From: a bacterium | Lineage (GTDB): Bacteria; Acidobacteriota; Thermoanaerobaculia; Multivoradales; J023 | Direction: 5' to 3' | Length of the DNA: 64,000 bases | NCBI GenBank assembly: GCA_024226315.1 | Contig: JAAELT010000333.1 | Span: 1-64,000, forward strand | In this document: one piece after another, positions 26,070 through 34,474 of the stretch | Numbering within the stretch: position 1 is the stretch's first letter | Layout: each line of letters begins with the position of its first letter | Position numbers and translations under genes: made by a program | Notes under the pieces: model-generated | The model's input: the letters and a program-made list of their open reading frames with translations, nothing else | Told to the model about the DNA's origin: nothing | The model's database searches: none

Positions 26070-26461
26070 TCGACCTGCCGCGGCGTTGGCCGTTGGTCGA
26101 GATCACAGGAGGTTGTGCGAACGATGCGAAGTCGGCTAAGCTCGAAGCTTGGTCGACTAGGTACCAGGAGTCTCTTGGCTCGCTATATTGAGCGTTTGAT
26201 ATGTGTGCGATATCGCTACGATGCGGAGAGCGGCAAGCGATCCTAGACGGTGGAACTGATCGTCGCCGAATCGGACAGGCGGTCCGCGGCCAAGCGGCCC
26301 GGCGACAACACGATCGGCCCAATTCGTGTCCGATGGGAAGAGATCGAGACTCGGCGGCGCGCGAATCCGCGGGTGGGAGATGGGGTCGGCCGTGTCGGGT
26401 TTGGAGGCTGCGTCGCGACCGGGTCCAGGAAGTCGGTCTTGAGTACCGAGTCGGCGAAGGT

Positions 26462-26546
26462 CCATATACCCGTAGATGGCCCGTGCACCCATCTACAGGT
26501 ATATGGAAGCATATACCTGTAGATGGCGCTGTCTACAGGTATATAG
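26462..26546. repeat. Cluster of four alternating inverted repeats (core TATACCTGTAGA)
   Basis: Four ~18-base copies alternate in orientation: 26,462-26,479 (+), 26,489-26,506 (-), 26,509-26,526 (+) and 26,529-26,546 (-). Copies two and three make a perfect 17-bp hairpin with a GAAG loop, 26,490-26,526. Copies one and two form an 18-bp hairpin with one mismatch, and copies three and four share the 12-base core. The possible hairpins are mutually exclusive. It ends 62 bases before the start of the 26,609 gene, so it could be a multi-site operator, an RNA switch or a transposon end cluster. Confidence 0.8.
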
Positions 26547-26608
26547 CCGCGAGACGTCGATTATACTGTTCTGTCGCTCAGACGACACGTAGATAAGCAG
26601 GTGAGCCG

Positions 26609-27085
26609 ATGAACACTGACCAACAGATCGAATTCATCGAACACTTGACGACCCGTCCTGGCATGTGGGTCGGAGCGGTGAACTACGATCGCGTTACTGC
26701 ATATCTCTCGGGGTACGATTACGCGCTCGATGGCGGGTTTCTAGCCGGATTCAAGGAATGGCTAGCTGTGAAGTATGGATATGGCCAGAATCTTGCTTGG
26801 AATGGGCTCTTTGCTTCAGCGACTCTTGGTGAGGCAGACACGCATGAGCGACCGAGGCCGACAGGCCATGATGAAGTACTGCTGGAACAACTCCGATCAA
26901 CGCTGGTCGAATTCTTGCGGCACCGGCAGATTATCGGATTGCGAAATGTTCTCTTTGATCACGGACAGTGGATGCGCAAGCAAGATTGGTTTGACGAAAA
27001 TGTTGAAAGATTCGGTTCATCGGCAGGACCCGCGACAGAACAAGGCGGTGCACCGGACGCCCCGACGGGCGCCGGTGACCTTTGA
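26609..27085 (+). CDS. Small protein of unknown function in a cassette-like setting
   Basis: A 158-residue cytosolic protein with no signal peptide or membrane helix. It begins MNTDQQIEFIEHLTTRPGMW and contains YLSGYDYALDGGFLAGFKEWL, then a Trp-rich region and a charged C-terminus with QWMRKQDWFDENVERF. The N-terminal 'RPGM(W/F)VG ... D..L.GF..WL' pattern recurs in uncharacterised small bacterial proteins. I do not know its function. The gene is visibly AT-richer than its neighbours and uses codons rare in this genome (ATA, AAT, TTG), which suggests transfer. An AGGTGA site precedes the ATG. The last ~15 codons overlap an attC-like hairpin and differ in composition from the rest, so the natural C-terminus may be cassette-derived. 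Confidence 0.6.
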   Translation: MNTDQQIEFIEHLTTRPGMWVGAVNYDRVTAYLSGYDYALDGGFLAGFKEWLAVKYGYGQNLAWNGLFASATLGEADTHERPRPTGHDEVLLEQLRSTLVEFLRHRQIIGLRNVLFDHGQWMRKQDWFDENVERFGSSAGPATEQGGAPDAPTGAGDL

Positions 27086-27090
27086 CGTTC
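27038..27090 (+). other. attC-like imperfect hairpin at the 3' end of the cassette-like gene
   Basis: GAAC (27,038) and GTTC (27,087) flank a stem that can be paired base by base. GGT 27,047-49 pairs with ACC 27,078-80, CACCGG 27,051-56 with CCGGTG 27,072-77, and CGCCC 27,058-62 with GGGCG 27,067-71. The single unpaired bases G27,050 and A27,057 both lie on the left arm. A stem with extrahelical bases on one strand and AAC/GTT ends is the design of integron attC sites. The outer boxes do not match RYYYAAC/GTTRRRY fully, so it is a candidate only. The stop codon of the gene lies inside it, as is common for cassettes. Confidence 0.4.
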
Positions 27091-27616
27091 GTCCAGCGAA
27101 AAGTGGCATCAGTGAACTGAGCTGCCGCCGGGTAGGTGCGTCTTCATCCTGCTCCCGGAGGCGTTCGGCGGCGGGCGCGCCGGTGACTTCGTAACAAATC
27201 GCTAAACCCGGTATATTTCAGTATAGTTATACTCGCGGCATTGGCCATCTTCGCCGAAGGCGGCCGTAAAACCATATTTCATTTGCCTTTTCCGTCCCGA
27301 TCCGTAGAGTCGTCGAGACACCGGACGCCGAAAACCGCGCCGGGAGTCGCTACGAAGAAGACGACGATGTTCAGACTCAAACCCAGGATCCGCCGCAAAC
27401 CACGACCCGAAGTCTGGCGCAAAGGCCGGCCGCGACGGTCGCGGTCGGTGAACCTGCCGATGAGGGATACCTGGAAACTGCCGGGCTCGATCCGGGCTCA
27501 AGCGCGCCACGGCCGAACGTGTGGGCGCGAAGCTCGGCCCGGTGCTGGCCGAGGCGCTCTACGGTCGAGACCTCGGTCGGCGGTTGCACGGTCTGAAAGG
27601 CAAGACTACGTCCCCG

Positions 27617-27872
27617 AAGTTCTGTCCGGGTTTCGCCCCGTAGGGGCGACGGCGTGTAGCCTGGGGCGAAGCCCCAGGTCAGGAGGTCTCCCTTTCAGCC
27701 TGAGCCCCATAGGGGCGATGGCGAGGTTCGCAGTCGAGGGCGCGGGTCATCGCCGTCGCCCCTTCGGGGCTCCAGATCGGAGTCTGTCTCATGCGTGACT
27801 CCATCCACAGAACGATGCATCTCAAGGTAGTTTGGCATTGCGTGGGCTCCGCTGGAAACCCGGACAGAACTT
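27617..27872. repeat. MITE-like/REP cluster bounded by an 18-bp perfect inverted repeat
   Basis: AAGTTCTGTCCGGGTTTC at 27,617-27,634 recurs as its exact reverse complement at 27,855-27,872, enclosing ~220 bases. Inside are several GC-rich dyads: GCCCCGTAGGGGC (~27,635), CCTGGGGCGAAGCCCCAGG (~27,660), GCCCCATAGGGGC (~27,704) and GCCCCTTCGGGGC (~27,758). The last word is shared with the repeat upstream of alaS. No transposase is encoded. The layout suggests a non-autonomous mobile element or a complex REP element. The rest of the 27,091-27,616 stretch shows no gene I can support. Confidence 0.6.
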
Positions 27873-27914
27873 AGGGGATGCGGTCCTAGCCGGCCCCGAA
27901 GGCGGCAAAAAACG

Positions 27915-28110
27915 CTCGGCCACCTGGTGGCCAGGACGCCTCGGAGTCCGCGACACGTCGGCCACCCGGTGGCGCGAGGGGGTCGGCGTCCGTAATCCGT
28001 CGGCCACGCGGTGGCCGGCGGCGTTCGGCGTCCGCCAGGCGTCGGCCACCTGGTGGCCGGAGGTCTTTTCTGTCCGGCAGCGGTCGGCCACCGGCCGAGA
28101 AAACGATTCC
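27915..28110. repeat. 42-bp tandem repeat array with internal GGCCACCNGGTGGCC palindrome
   Basis: Units starting at 27,915, 27,957, 27,999, 28,041 and 28,083 (the last partial) have an exact 42-base period. Each begins TCGGCCAC, then a palindromic GGCCAC..GTGGCC core, then a GGCGTCCG-like tail. As 42 is a multiple of three, both strands are open across it and would give 14-residue repeats, for example ATRWPAAFGVRQAS on the plus strand; I treat these as accidental. It lies just downstream of the S9 peptidase stop codon, between it and the MITE-like element. Confidence 0.75.
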
Positions 28111-28150
28111 TGATCGACGAATCGCGTCTTAACGCCGCACCGGCGGCGCT

Positions 28151-30232
28151 CTACCTCCCCTGATGGCGCTCGAACCAGTCGAGGATGCGCCTCGACACGT
28201 CCATTATGTACTTGGGCTCCCGCGGCCCGTGGGGGGTGCGCGGGTAGACGACCATCTCGGTCGGGATGCCGCGGCGTTCGAGTGCCAGGAAGAGCTCGCG
28301 CCCCTGGTCGAACGGCACCCGGAGATCCTCGGCGCCGTGGATCACCTGGGTCGGTGTGACGACTTTGCCGATGCGATACATGGCGGAGTGCTTCTCGAAG
28401 ACCTCGTAGTCGTCCCACAGCTCCGCCCCCATGTGGCCGACGAGATAATCGGGGATGTCGGTGGTGTGGACCATGCTCACCAGGTTGGGCAGCCCGGCCC
28501 CCATGCTCGCGGCGCGGAAGCGGCCGGTGCGGGTGACGACGAACGAGGTCATGTAGCCGCCGTAGCTCCAACCCATGACGTAGAGCTGCTCGGGATCGGC
28601 GATGCCGCGCTCGATCGCCAGGTCGACTCCCGACATCAGATCCTCGTAGTCGCCGTAACCCCAATCGCGCACGTTGGCGTAGCGGAACTCCTTGCCGTAG
28701 CCGGTGCTGCCGCGCGGGTTGGGGCGCAGCAGCGCGTAGCCCTGCTGGGCGAAGACCTGGATCTGGTAGATGCCGGGCGAGCCGGTGAAGTGTTGCCGGA
28801 AGACCCCGGCCGGGCCGCCGTGGACGACCAGGACCAGGGGCACGCGTTGGCCCTTCTCGTAGCCCACGGGATAGGTGATGAGTCCCTCGATCTCGCGGCC
28901 GTCGAAAGACTTCCAGGCCAGCCGTTCGGTCTGTCCCATGGGCGGCCGAGGCACGTCCTGGTTGACGGTGGAGAGGCAGCGCATCTGGAAGTCCTGTCGC
29001 GGCGCCACGTGGACCTCGGGCGGGAAGTCCGCGGTCTCCCAGGCGAACGCGAGGTGCTCGCCGTCGCGGGCGAGCGAGATCGCCGACAGCGAGCCGCCCA
29101 GGTCGGTGACGTCGCGGGCCGGCCCGCCGTCCGCCGGCAGCGCGGCGATCTGGGTGGTGGTGCCGCGCGCTTCGAACAGCAGTACGTCCTTGCCGTCGCC
29201 GCTCCAGCCCAGGAGCTGGGCGCGGCGGTCGTGGGTGTGGGCCAGGGCGCGCGGCTCCGTGGTGCCGTCGGCCGTGATGACCCAGACATCAGCGAGGCCG
29301 ATCGGCTGCTGGGTGCCGCCGTGGGAGGTGAAGGCGATCCAGTGGCCGTCGGGCGAGTAGAGGGGCCCGGTGTCCACGCCCGGGCGCTCGACGAGCGGCG
29401 TCACCTCGCCGCCCGCCGCCGGGACAGACGAGATATCCCGCTCGATGAAACCGGTGTTGATCAGGGGATCGGCCTGATGGGAGAAGACCAGGGTCGTGCT
29501 GTCCGGCGACCAGTCGAAGGAGTCGACATGGAAGGCACCCTCGGTAATGCGTCGCGCCTCGCCGCTTTCCGTGGGCTCGGCAGTCTCGCTGGAGTTGACT
29601 TCCTGGACGTAGAGGTGGCTGTACTTGAACTGCTGGTGGACCAGGATGACGTCGCGCTTCTCCTTCTTCTCGGTCTCCTCGTCTTCGGTCTCGGGATCGG
29701 CGGCCAGGAAGGCGATGGACTTGCCGTCCGGCGACCAGCGGAAGGCGGTGACGTCGCTCTCGGCCTCGGTCAGGGACTCGGCTTCGCCGCCGTCGACGCG
29801 CATAATCCACACCTGGGTCTTCGCCTCCTCGTCTCCGGGGCGCTTGGAGAGGAACGCCAGGTGCCGGCCGTCGGGGGAGAAGGCCGGCGCATCGCTCGAG
29901 CGATCGGCGCTGGTGTAGCGCGCGTCGCTCGAGCCGTCGGCCGCCGCGACCCGGATACGGCTCGTGAGCTCGGACTTCTCGCCTTCCATCTCGGGGTGGC
30001 GCACCACGTAGGCCACCCGGCTGCCGTCGGCGGTGATGGCGGTAGCGGTGATCAGCCGGTAGCGCATGGTGAGCTCCGGCGTCCAGATGGGTGGAGCCTC
30101 CTCGGCGGCGTCGCTCTGTGCGGCCTCGCTCGTGGCCGGGGTCTCGGCGACGGCGGGCGCCATTGCGCTGATCCCCGCGAGCCAGGCGAGGCCCAGGGTG
30201 AGCACGGCAGTCCATGTTCGTGTTTTCGACAT
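28151..30232 (-). CDS. S9-family (prolyl oligopeptidase/acylaminoacyl-peptidase-like) serine peptidase, exported
   Basis: A 693-residue peptidase. The ATG chosen has AGGAGG nine bases upstream and starts a signal peptide (MSKTRTWTAVLTLGLAWLAG) ending near AVAE. Residues ~45-400 are a WD40-like seven-bladed gating propeller (AFSPDGRHLAFLSKRP, FRWSPDGKSIAFLA and so on). The C-terminal alpha/beta-hydrolase has the catalytic Ser in GWSYGGYM (~552), Asp in HGAEDLRVP (~636) and His in PHGPREP (~668), plus the oxyanion loop HGGPAGVF. It should cleave oligopeptides in the periplasm or outside. It is divergent from the DUF885 lipoprotein gene across ~110 bases. Confidence 0.93.
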   Translation of the reverse strand: MSKTRTWTAVLTLGLAWLAGISAMAPAVAETPATSEAAQSDAAEEAPPIWTPELTMRYRLITATAITADGSRVAYVVRHPEMEGEKSELTSRIRVAAADGSSDARYTSADRSSDAPAFSPDGRHLAFLSKRPGDEEAKTQVWIMRVDGGEAESLTEAESDVTAFRWSPDGKSIAFLAADPETEDEETEKKEKRDVILVHQQFKYSHLYVQEVNSSETAEPTESGEARRITEGAFHVDSFDWSPDSTTLVFSHQADPLINTGFIERDISSVPAAGGEVTPLVERPGVDTGPLYSPDGHWIAFTSHGGTQQPIGLADVWVITADGTTEPRALAHTHDRRAQLLGWSGDGKDVLLFEARGTTTQIAALPADGGPARDVTDLGGSLSAISLARDGEHLAFAWETADFPPEVHVAPRQDFQMRCLSTVNQDVPRPPMGQTERLAWKSFDGREIEGLITYPVGYEKGQRVPLVLVVHGGPAGVFRQHFTGSPGIYQIQVFAQQGYALLRPNPRGSTGYGKEFRYANVRDWGYGDYEDLMSGVDLAIERGIADPEQLYVMGWSYGGYMTSFVVTRTGRFRAASMGAGLPNLVSMVHTTDIPDYLVGHMGAELWDDYEVFEKHSAMYRIGKVVTPTQVIHGAEDLRVPFDQGRELFLALERRGIPTEMVVYPRTPHGPREPKYIMDVSRRILDWFERHQGR

Positions 30233-30343
30233 CGTTCTGTCCTCCTGACTGTCTTCCTGAAAGAGGTGGAGTCTACGTGCAAGTCGCCGCCCCTGTAGAA
30301 TCACGCACCCACGGAACCCTCCGAGATCAGCACCAGGAGCTCG

Positions 30344-32122
30344 ATGATGCACTTGCGCCGCCCCGGAATCCTGCTGAGCGCGTTCTTCCTCGTCGCCGGC
30401 TGCAGCACACAGAGTCCGTCCACCGAGTCGGACGAAGCCGCGAAGCTCCATACCCTGTTCGCTGAGGAATGGGACTTCCGCACTCGCGAGGACCCGCTGC
30501 TCGCCACCTCCGTCGGGCGCAACGAGCTCGATCACCTGCTGCCGCAGATGACGCTCGAGGATCTCGAACGCCGGGTCGAGACCTGGGGAGGATTCCTCGA
30601 TCGGCTGCCGGCGATCGACCGCGACGGGCTCGACGAGACCGATCGGATCAGCGCCGACATCTTCAGCGGCCAGCTCCGGAGCTTCATCGAGGACTTCGAG
30701 GCCGGCGCCCACCAGATCCCCCTCACCGTCGACGACGGTTTCCACATCGGTTTCGCGCACCTGCCGGCGAGCATGCCGCTGGCGTCGGCTGCCGACTACG
30801 AGGCCTACATCAGCCGGCTGCGGGCTTTCCCCGAGTACGTGGCGCAGCACGTCGAGCACATGCGTACTGGGCTCGAGCGCGGCTTCACCATGCCGCGCAT
30901 CGTGCTCGAAGGCTACGAGGTGACGATCGAGTCCCACATCGTCGACGAGGCGCAGCGCAGCGTCTTTCACCGCCCCTTCGAGAGCTTCCCCGTCGGCGTG
31001 GTGGAGGGCGAGCGGGACGGTCTGCGCCGGGCCGGTGCCGAGGCGATCATGGAGAGCGTGGTGCCGGGCTACCAGAGCTTTCTGGAGTTCATGGCCCGCG
31101 AGTACATCCCCGGCGCCCGCACCACCCTCGGCGCCTCCGAGCTGCCCAACGGCGAAGCCTACTACGCCCAGCGCATCCGTCATTTCACCACCCTCGATCT
31201 GTCGGCCGAGGAGATCCACGAGCTCGGCCTCCAGGAGGTGGCGCGCATTCGCGCCGAGATGCTGGAGATTATCGACGAGGTGGGCTTCGAGGGTGATTTC
31301 GCGGCCTTCCTCCAGTTCCTGCGCAGCGATGCCAGGTTCTACGCCGAGACCCCGGAAGAGCTGCTGCGCGAGGCGTCGTACATCGCCAAGCGCATGGACG
31401 CCGCGCTGCCGGCGCTGTTCGGCACCCTGCCGCGCGTGCCCTACGGCGTAGCGCCGGTGCCCGATCACCTGGCGCCCAAGTACACCAGTGGCCGCTACGT
31501 CGGGTCACCGGCGGGGAGCACCCAGCCGGGCTACTACTGGGTCAACACCTACGCGCTCGAGAACCGGCCGCTCTACGTGCTCCCGGCGCTGACCCTGCAC
31601 GAGGCCGTGCCCGGCCACCACCTCCAGATCAGCCTGTCGCAGGAGCTGGCGGATCTGCCGGACTTCCGGCGTTACTCCTACATTTCGGCCTTCGGAGAGG
31701 GTTGGGGGCTGTACTCGGAGTGGTTGGGGCTCGAGGCTGGCATCTACGAGGATCCCTACGACAACTTCGGCCGGCTCACCTACGAGATGTGGCGCGCCTG
31801 CCGCCTGGTGGTCGACACCGGAATCCACGCCAAGGGTTGGACCCGCGAGCAGACCATGGACTACATGGCGAGCAACACGGCACTGTCGCTGCACGAGGTC
31901 CGTACCGAGACCGACCGCTACATCTCCTGGCCGGGGCAGGCGCTGGCCTACAAGCTGGGTGAGATCGAGATCAAGAAGCTGCGGCGCGAGGCCGAGGAGG
32001 CCCTCGGCGACCGCTTCGACGTGCGCGCCTTCCACGACGCCGTGCTGGCCAACGGCTCGGTGCCCCTGCCGGTGCTGCGGGAAGTGATCCGCGGATTCAT
32101 CCGCGACCGGCAGGCGAGTTGA
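30344..32122 (+). CDS. DUF885 family lipoprotein, predicted metallopeptidase-like
   Basis: A 592-residue lipoprotein: signal peptide with lipobox LVAGCS at residues ~17-22, so it should be lipidated on Cys21 or thereabouts. DUF885 hallmarks are present, including the zinc-peptidase-like HEAVPGHHLQ near residue 425, FGEGWGLYSEWLG after it, and the C-terminal GQALAYKLGEIEIKKLR. DUF885 proteins resemble gluzincin/M32-like folds and are thought to be peptidases, but activity is not established. The start has an AGGAG site before two adjacent ATGs. It is divergent from the S9 peptidase; a shared role in scavenging extracellular peptides is an inference from context. Confidence 0.9.
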   Translation: MMHLRRPGILLSAFFLVAGCSTQSPSTESDEAAKLHTLFAEEWDFRTREDPLLATSVGRNELDHLLPQMTLEDLERRVETWGGFLDRLPAIDRDGLDETDRISADIFSGQLRSFIEDFEAGAHQIPLTVDDGFHIGFAHLPASMPLASAADYEAYISRLRAFPEYVAQHVEHMRTGLERGFTMPRIVLEGYEVTIESHIVDEAQRSVFHRPFESFPVGVVEGERDGLRRAGAEAIMESVVPGYQSFLEFMAREYIPGARTTLGASELPNGEAYYAQRIRHFTTLDLSAEEIHELGLQEVARIRAEMLEIIDEVGFEGDFAAFLQFLRSDARFYAETPEELLREASYIAKRMDAALPALFGTLPRVPYGVAPVPDHLAPKYTSGRYVGSPAGSTQPGYYWVNTYALENRPLYVLPALTLHEAVPGHHLQISLSQELADLPDFRRYSYISAFGEGWGLYSEWLGLEAGIYEDPYDNFGRLTYEMWRACRLVVDTGIHAKGWTREQTMDYMASNTALSLHEVRTETDRYISWPGQALAYKLGEIEIKKLRREAEEALGDRFDVRAFHDAVLANGSVPLPVLREVIRGFIRDRQAS

Positions 32123-32222
32123 CGCGCCCTGTTCGGCCTGGGACCGGAGGCGATGAGGGCGGCCTTGCCGCGGCTGCGCGGGCTCGGCCGCGTGTGATAG
32201 ACAGCGCCTGAGAGGAGACCAC

Positions 32223-32516
32223 ATGACCGACCACGAAGCGACGCCCTACGTCACGGTCTTCGAGACTTCCCAGGTCAACGTCATTCCCTTGATCAAGTCG
32301 CTCCTGCAGAGCGCCGAGATCCCGTTCAACACTGTCGGTGAGGCGATGATGAACCTCTTCCCCTCCGACCTGCTCGGGAGGGTGATGAGCAAGCCGGGCG
32401 CCGAGGTCAGCTTCATGGTTCCCGAGGACCGCGCGGAAGAAGCTCTCCAGCTGCTCGATTCCCAGGCCTCGGACTTCGTCGAACCGGAGCTCGACGACTC
32501 GGAAGCCGAGACGTGA
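32223..32516 (+). CDS. DUF2007-like putative signal-transducing protein
   Basis: A 97-residue cytosolic protein of the DUF2007 type: VFETSQVNVIPLIKSLLQS, then an IPFNTVGE strand, a region around LFPSD and a C-terminal VPEDRAEEALQLL. These small proteins have a GlnB-like ferredoxin fold and are described only as putative signalling proteins. A GAGGAG site precedes the ATG. Its stop overlaps the GTG start of the methyltransferase in GTGA, so the two are translationally coupled. The tail is acidic. Confidence 0.8.
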   Translation: MTDHEATPYVTVFETSQVNVIPLIKSLLQSAEIPFNTVGEAMMNLFPSDLLGRVMSKPGAEVSFMVPEDRAEEALQLLDSQASDFVEPELDDSEAET

Positions 32517-33322
32517 GCGAAGAAGGTTTCCGCGAAGCCAACCGCAGCCTGTGGGACGCCTGGACCGAGATCAACTCACGATCGGATTTCTACGACCTGG
32601 ACGCGTTTCGCGCCGGCGCCACGAGCCTGCGGCCGATCGAGCTCGAGGAGCTGGGAGACGTTCGTGGCAAGACGCTGCTCCATCTCCAATGCCACTTCGG
32701 GCTCGACACCCTGTCCTGGGCTCGCCTGGGCGCGAGGGTCACGGGTGTCGATTTCTCGCCCAGGGCGATCCGTCTCGCCGAGTCCCTCGCGGAGGAGCTC
32801 GATCTGCGGGCGCACTTCGTCTGTTCGGCGGTGGAAGACTTGCCGGAGAAGCTAGACGAACCCTTCGACGTCGTCTTCACGTCGTACGGGGTGATCGAAT
32901 GGTTGCCCGATCTCGGGGCCTGGGCGGACGTCGTCGCGCGCTGTCTGCGTCCGGGCGGCACTTTCTATATGGTCGAGTTCCATCCTGCGGCCCTGACCTT
33001 CAGCGACGACGGCGTGGCGTTCCACCATTCGTATTTTTCGAGCTCGGAGCCGATTCGCACCGTCGAGAGCGGCAGCTATGCCGACCCGGAAGCCGACCTC
33101 ACCGGCACCAGCTATGCCTGGGCGCACAGCCTCGGGGACATCGTCACCGCGCTGGCCGCGGCCGGCCTGCGGATCGAGTACCTGCACGAGTTTCCGTATA
33201 GCCCGTACGACTGCTACCCCTTCACCGAGGAAGTCGAGGCAGGAAAATCCGCGATTCCGGGGCTGGAGGAGAAGGCCCCGCTGACCTTCTCGATCAGGGC
33301 TTCCGCTTCTCCTGGAAGTTGA
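32513..33322 (+). CDS. Class I SAM-dependent methyltransferase
   Basis: A 269-residue Rossmann methyltransferase. Motif I is LHLQCHFGLDTLSWARLGA followed by VTGVDFSPRAIRLAE; the post-motif strands are FVCSAVEDLP and FDVVFTSYGVIEWLPD, and RPGGTFYMVEFHP marks the later beta strand. The 'LHLQCHFGLDTLSW' version is common in methyltransferases of unknown small-molecule substrate. It starts at a GTG coupled to the DUF2007 gene. Its last 29 bases overlap the end of the convergent bactofilin gene, so the two transcripts are antisense at their ends. Confidence 0.88.
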   Translation: MSEEGFREANRSLWDAWTEINSRSDFYDLDAFRAGATSLRPIELEELGDVRGKTLLHLQCHFGLDTLSWARLGARVTGVDFSPRAIRLAESLAEELDLRAHFVCSAVEDLPEKLDEPFDVVFTSYGVIEWLPDLGAWADVVARCLRPGGTFYMVEFHPAALTFSDDGVAFHHSYFSSSEPIRTVESGSYADPEADLTGTSYAWAHSLGDIVTALAAAGLRIEYLHEFPYSPYDCYPFTEEVEAGKSAIPGLEEKAPLTFSIRASASPGS

Positions 33323-33695
33323 CCTGCTTCGACGACTTCGATCCGCCCATGTGGACGCGGCCCTCGAAGAAGGAGCCCTCGGCGATCGCCACCGTCTTGG
33401 CCGTCACGTTTCCCTCCACCTTGCAGCTCGACCGCAGCTCCGCCTTGTCCTTGGCGGAGATCGTGCCGTCGACCTGGCCTTCCACGACGATGTTGGTGGC
33501 CGCGATCTCGCCACCCACCTTGCCGCCCTCGCGGACCCAGAACAAGCCCTCGGTGCCCGCCTTGCCCTCGATCGATCCCCAGACTTCGATCGGGGCCGAG
33601 CCCGTGATCTCGCCCTTGACGTGGATGCCTTTGCCGATCACCGTCGACGTGGTGCCGGACTGGTCGGTGAAACGGCGTGAAGATTGATCAGCCAT
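33294..33695 (-). CDS. Bactofilin (polymer-forming cytoskeletal protein)
   Basis: A 133-residue bactofilin. The central right-handed beta-helix is built from ~18-residue rungs (GKGIHVKGEITGSAPIEVWG, then GSIEGKAGTEGLFWVREGG, GGEIAATNIVVEGQVDG and so on), flanked by short disordered ends, as usual for the family. Bactofilins polymerise without nucleotide and organise cell-shape or surface-assembly machines. The ATG follows AGGGGAT. The end of the gene runs under the 3' end of the methyltransferase. No M23 peptidase partner, often found beside bactofilins, is present here. Confidence 0.92.
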   Translation of the reverse strand: MADQSSRRFTDQSGTTSTVIGKGIHVKGEITGSAPIEVWGSIEGKAGTEGLFWVREGGKVGGEIAATNIVVEGQVDGTISAKDKAELRSSCKVEGNVTAKTVAIAEGSFFEGRVHMGGSKSSKQVNFQEKRKP

Positions 33696-33918
33696 CGATG
33701 ATCCCCTGTCTCGATTTCGGACAGCCCGCGGAAGGCCGCCGGTTGATGAAGCGCGAATCAGTTTCCGAGCCGATCATCGTAGCATGCTCGGCGCCCGTAG
33801 CGATCGGGCTCTCGAGGAGATCCTCGAAACCCGCGCCTGGGACCACCCGCGTTTCGAGCGCCGGGACGTGGTCACGTAGCGCGGTGTCCGGTCCCCTGCG
33901 GGCGGCCGGGGGTTGGGC

Positions 33919-34278
33919 CTATTTCGAACCAGAGGGAGCCGGGGCCAGGACGGCGACCACCAGTAGGCGTTCGGTGCCGGTGTTGTGGATGCCGTGGGGC
34001 ACGCCCTGGGGCGCGATCAGCATCTCGCCGCCACGCATGTCGAGCTCGCGGCCTTCGAGCAGGAAGACACCGTGGCCCGACACCACGTAGTAGACCTTGT
34101 CCATGTCTTCATGAGCGTGGAGCGCATGCTCCTGGCCGGGCTCGAAGGCGTTGAGGCCCACGAGCACGTTCTCCGACTGGAAGAGCTTCGCCTTGCCCAT
34201 CTTCTCCGAGTTGTAGACCGCGTGGTCCTCGGGACGCATGACGTGCAGGCGACCGGTGTTTTCTTTCGGCTCGGGCAT
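33919..34278 (-). CDS. Single-domain cupin protein
   Basis: A 119-residue cupin. Motif 1 is H-A-H-E-D-M-D-K-V-Y-Y-V-V-SG-H-G (G(X)5HXH(X)3-4E(X)6G form, with HALHAHEDMDKVYYVVSG) and motif 2 is PQGVPHGIHNTG. The metal-binding His, His, Glu-like Asp/Glu and His positions look occupied. Such proteins bind a metal and act as small-molecule enzymes or sensors; the substrate cannot be told. It stands alone between bactofilin and the SGNH gene, with ~220 bases upstream of bactofilin holding nothing I recognise. Confidence 0.88.
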   Translation of the reverse strand: MPEPKENTGRLHVMRPEDHAVYNSEKMGKAKLFQSENVLVGLNAFEPGQEHALHAHEDMDKVYYVVSGHGVFLLEGRELDMRGGEMLIAPQGVPHGIHNTGTERLLVVAVLAPAPSGSK

Positions 34279-34474
34279 GGCGAGATTAATCCTAAGACAG
34301 CGCGGGCCGGCTACTGTACCACGCTTTGAGACCTACCACGCTTTGAGGACTGCCGACATGACCGGAGCCTAGCAGAGACCGCCAACAGGCAGCGGCCTTG
34401 ACGCACGAGGCTGATGCCAGCCAAAATCCCCTCATGGCCACGAGCAGCTACGGGGGACCGGAAGAGTCGTCGCC

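Noticed and set aside
25469..26191. Open frames of 120-240 codons over the 40-bp array
   Set aside because: All three forward frames are open because the repeat rotates the frame every unit, and none has a ribosome site or family resemblance.
27832..28113. Plus-strand frame with 14-residue repeats (SATRWPAAFGVRQA)
   Set aside because: It is the translation of a 42-base tandem repeat with palindromes; openness on both strands is a consequence of the period, and no start signal is present.
33696..33918. Possible small gene between bactofilin and the cupin
   Set aside because: No start with a ribosome site and no coding bias; the short frames there are shadows.
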